A DNA stretch of 15,022 bases from JAYREN01 sp041908845 (GTDB lineage: Bacteria; Acidobacteriota; Holophagae; Holophagales; Holophagaceae). A program made the translations under genes and the position numbers. The DNA lies in NCBI GenBank assembly GCA_041908845.1, contig JAYREN010000064.1, positions 1 to 15,022 on the forward strand. Reading direction: 5' to 3'. Position 1 is the first letter of the stretch; each line of letters opens with the position of its first letter. The notes under the pieces are model-generated. The model was given only the letters and a program-made list of their open reading frames with translations. It was not told the origin of the DNA and did no database searches. Shown in pieces: positions 13,031-15,022 of this stretch.

Positions 13031-13687
13031 TCAGAACCGGAATCCCAGGCTCGCCTGCAGGGTGTTGGCGTCGAAGGTCTTGCCCACGCTGCTCACCACG
13101 TAGCGCGCCTCGAGATTCACACGATTGGCTAACTGCACACCCACGCCGCCCGTAATTGCGAGCTTGGTGGTCCAGCGCGAGTCGTACGTGGTGGCAGTCG
13201 TCTGCTCCATGCACCACCGCGCCCCGCCCAGGCCTCCCACCAGGTAGGCCTGAGTGCCGCCCGTATTGAGCTTGAAGAGGTGATCGAAGCTGAGGATGTA
13301 GTTCTTGGCGTAGGTCTTGGTACCCGTCACACCCACGGGAGCACTCTCGGGGAAGGTGTTCCACTCCAAACGGGTGCGGCTGGCGTGCCAGTCGCCATGA
13401 TCGTGGGTCCACTGCAAGCCCAGGCCGCAGCCTGTGCGGCGGTCCAGGCTGTCCTTGAGCTCCTTCAGTGGAACATTGACCTGAACCGAGGCGCTGAAGG
13501 TGGAATGCCGGTGGCGACGGGAATGCCGATAGTGGCGGAAGCTGGACTTCTCCTTTTCCTTGTCCCGGGATTGATCACCATCCTGGACGGTCGGCTTTTC
13601 CTCAGGCTTTGGAGTGGGTTCCTGGGCGAACAGGGTTCCGCAGACGAGGGCCAAGGGGAACAGGTACAAAGATCGTGCGAGGGGCAT
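13031..13687 (-). CDS. outer-membrane beta-barrel protein with His/Arg-rich N-terminal linker
   Basis: A 218-residue exported protein. Residues 1-21 form a signal peptide (cleavage after LFA). Next come a Pro/Glu/Lys-rich charged stretch (22-49) and a striking HYRHSRRHRHS segment (52-62). From about 63 the sequence alternates polar and hydrophobic residues in strands (FSASVQVNV, CGLGLQWTH, NYILSFDHLFKL, QAYLVGGLGGARW, KLAITGGVGVQLA, VNLEARYVV, LQASLGFRF) and ends in Phe, the typical recognition signal for the BAM machinery. I predict an eight-stranded or so OmpA/OmpW-like barrel, with no specific substrate. The ATG has CAGGAG six bases upstream. It follows the larger barrel gene after a 169-base gap in which I see only a poor promoter candidate. 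Confidence 0.82.
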   Translation of the reverse strand: MPLARSLYLFPLALVCGTLFAQEPTPKPEEKPTVQDGDQSRDKEKEKSSFRHYRHSRRHRHSTFSASVQVNVPLKELKDSLDRRTGCGLGLQWTHDHGDWHASRTRLEWNTFPESAPVGVTGTKTYAKNYILSFDHLFKLNTGGTQAYLVGGLGGARWCMEQTTATTYDSRWTTKLAITGGVGVQLANRVNLEARYVVSSVGKTFDANTLQASLGFRF

Positions 13688-13856
13688 GAGGGCTCCTGGG
13701 AAATGAGGCTCGAGGAATGCGAGCGCAGAAAGCCCTACGCAGGAGCCGTGCCGAAGGTTGAGGTCAGTGAAAACGCTGTTTCCGCGGGCCTTCCCACGTC
13801 AAGCCCGTGGCAGGCTGCATCCTTCGTCGATAAATTCCACAGGCGAGGGCTGCGGC

Positions 13857-15022
13857 TCAGTGGCGCTTCCAGAGGTCGAAGGGCTGGCTGCCGATCAGGG
13901 CGTTGAAACTGCCCGTGGTGGGGCTCCATCCCGCAGCGGGATCGTACATTTTCAGGAAGCCGTAAGACAATTCCACATAGAACTTGGCGACCATGGTGCG
14001 CAGAACGAGTCCCGTACCCTTGCCGCGCAAGCTCCGGAAGAGCTCCCTGGACTCCGGACCGATCACCCCGTAATCGAAGCGGGGGATGATCTGCAGCGAA
14101 AGGCCGTAGGGTCCGTTCATCCGAAGGGGCAGGCCGAAGCGCGCCACCGCGAAATTGGGCGACAGAAATCCCAGGGATTTTGAGCCCACCAGGAAGGAGG
14201 ATCCGCCCAGGGTCCACCAGCGATCCAAGGGTAGGTGGTGACCGTAGCCACACTCCACATCGACATCCACACCCAGTTGGCGATTGGGGCTTACCTGCCC
14301 GAGTGGCGTGAGCCCCCGCGCCCGGAGATAGGCCATGCGGAAATTCCCCTGGGGTTCGAGCCCCGGAAGAATTTCCCCATGGGTGTAGAAACTCCGCAGC
14401 AACAGGCCCTTCCGGGGGAAGGTGTGACGGTCGAAGTTATCCCATTCCACCCCGAGTTGGGCGCTGCGCTCGCGATGTTCGCTTGCCTCGCTTCCCTGAA
14501 GGAATTCAGCCTTGCGGTACGACCCCATGAGGCTGACCCGACCCTGGCCGAGATTGCCGAAACGGGCGAAGGCGCCAAAACTCGTGTCAGTGCTTCGGAT
14601 CCGCATATCCAGGGACTGGGCAGGAGCCTCGGCGGCGGGGAACAGGAGTGGCACCCCGAGGCGCTGCTCGAAAATCGTCGCCTTGAGTTCCAAACCCGCG
14701 CCGGGAAAGCGCTGGAAAGGGCCGCTCAAACCCAAGGAAGTTCCCTGCTGAAGACGGTTGCGGGCGGCCTCCACCACCAGTTCCCAGCCGGGCAATCCGA
14801 GATTGAGGGTGCGGTACCGCAGACCCCACTGCCCCCCCAGGGTGGTTTCCCAGCCCAATCCCAGGTCCAGGGAATGGGGCTGATCATGCTGCGGCGTGAG
14901 GACCAATTCGACACCGTCCTCTCTTGGACGCAGCAGATACCGGAGTTCGGCGAGGCGCAGCCGCTCCTCGGAGAGGTCCAGGCGCTGGCGCAGCAGGACC
15001 GTGCGCACGGGCTGTCCCAACA
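13857..15022 (-). CDS. C-terminal part of an Omp85-like outer-membrane protein, possibly patatin-like phospholipase (PlpD type)
   Basis: The gene enters from the right edge; at least 388 C-terminal codons are present and the true start lies outside. The first 60 or so residues (RLDLSEERLRLAELRYLLRP and VELVLTPQ, apart) look like the end of a POTRA-type domain. The rest is a barrel of alternating strands, with features reminiscent of Omp85 barrels: WDNFDRHTFPRKGLLLRSFY, LPLDRWWTLGGSSFLVGSK, GTGLVLRTMVAKFYVELSYGF and the final SFNALIGSQPF strand. The chain continues six residues (DLWKRH) past that terminal Phe. Candidates are a two-domain patatin-Omp85 phospholipase (type Vd secretion), BamA/TamA-like protein or another surface antigen family member. 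The N-terminal catalytic or POTRA region needed to decide is outside the window. Confidence 0.72.
   Translation of the reverse strand, partial: LGQPVRTVLLRQRLDLSEERLRLAELRYLLRPREDGVELVLTPQHDQPHSLDLGLGWETTLGGQWGLRYRTLNLGLPGWELVVEAARNRLQQGTSLGLSGPFQRFPGAGLELKATIFEQRLGVPLLFPAAEAPAQSLDMRIRSTDTSFGAFARFGNLGQGRVSLMGSYRKAEFLQGSEASEHRERSAQLGVEWDNFDRHTFPRKGLLLRSFYTHGEILPGLEPQGNFRMAYLRARGLTPLGQVSPNRQLGVDVDVECGYGHHLPLDRWWTLGGSSFLVGSKSLGFLSPNFAVARFGLPLRMNGPYGLSLQIIPRFDYGVIGPESRELFRSLRGKGTGLVLRTMVAKFYVELSYGFLKMYDPAAGWSPTTGSFNALIGSQPFDLWKRH

Noticed and set aside
12189..13412. Minus-strand open frame of 407 codons opposite ubiD, entering the outer-membrane protein gene
   Set aside because: Antisense to a complete UbiD with all family motifs; crosses hairpin element E.
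13735..13800. TTGACG box upstream of the outer-membrane protein gene as a promoter
   Set aside because: No acceptable -10 sequence at 16-18 bases spacing could be found.

Overview
The window is about 15 kb of GC-rich bacterial chromosome with ordinary housekeeping content. The organism is a diderm: the window encodes a Lol lipoprotein-export permease and ATPase, two outer-membrane beta-barrel proteins, a periplasmic phosphatase and a bacterial lipocalin. The GC level and gene style suggest Acidobacteriota, class Holophagae (Geothrix/Holophaga-like). That placement is a guess from overall impression, not a marker-gene result.

Region 1 (1-3810, minus strand) is the distal part of a division and cell-wall (dcw) cluster. 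In transcription order it reads ogt-like DNA repair methyltransferase, murB, ftsQ, ftsA, ftsZ (only the first 21 codons of ftsZ are inside). ogt overlaps murB by the ATGA arrangement, in the place where murC is often found. The roughly 300-bp gap between ftsQ and ftsA is filled by two adjacent inverted-repeat structures. Region 2 (3811-4715) is a 450-bp divergent intergenic stretch with a long hairpin element, followed by ruvX on the plus strand. Region 3 (4721-6337) is a lower-GC block holding a histone-deacetylase-like hydrolase (minus) and a small AT-rich secreted protein of unknown function (plus), probably acquired. Region 4 (6606-11386, minus strand) reads, in transcription order: a small membrane protein, a LolC/LolE permease, a DEDDh exonuclease, a LolD-type ATPase, a periplasmic metallophosphatase and a lipocalin. 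The exonuclease, ATPase and phosphatase genes are packed tightly and almost certainly co-transcribed. Region 5 (11454-12920, plus) is a UbiD-family decarboxylase, probably for menaquinone or ubiquinone. Region 6 (13031-15022, minus) holds two outer-membrane beta-barrel proteins, the upstream one cut by the window edge.

The most interesting non-coding signal is a set of five intergenic elements (about 4075-4198, 6364-6594, 9503-9641, 10930-11062 and 12924-13021). Their sequences differ, but they share one architecture. Each has long imperfect inverted arms built from a degenerate short-period motif (GGGGAT, CACGGAG, ACGGATG, CACAGAG or CGCGAAA). The 5' arm is purine-rich and the 3' arm pyrimidine-rich, and the loop region often carries its own small perfect hairpin. 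Four of the five begin close to a stop codon and two have T-tracts typical of terminators. No CRISPR array, tRNA, rRNA, insertion sequence or phage gene was seen.
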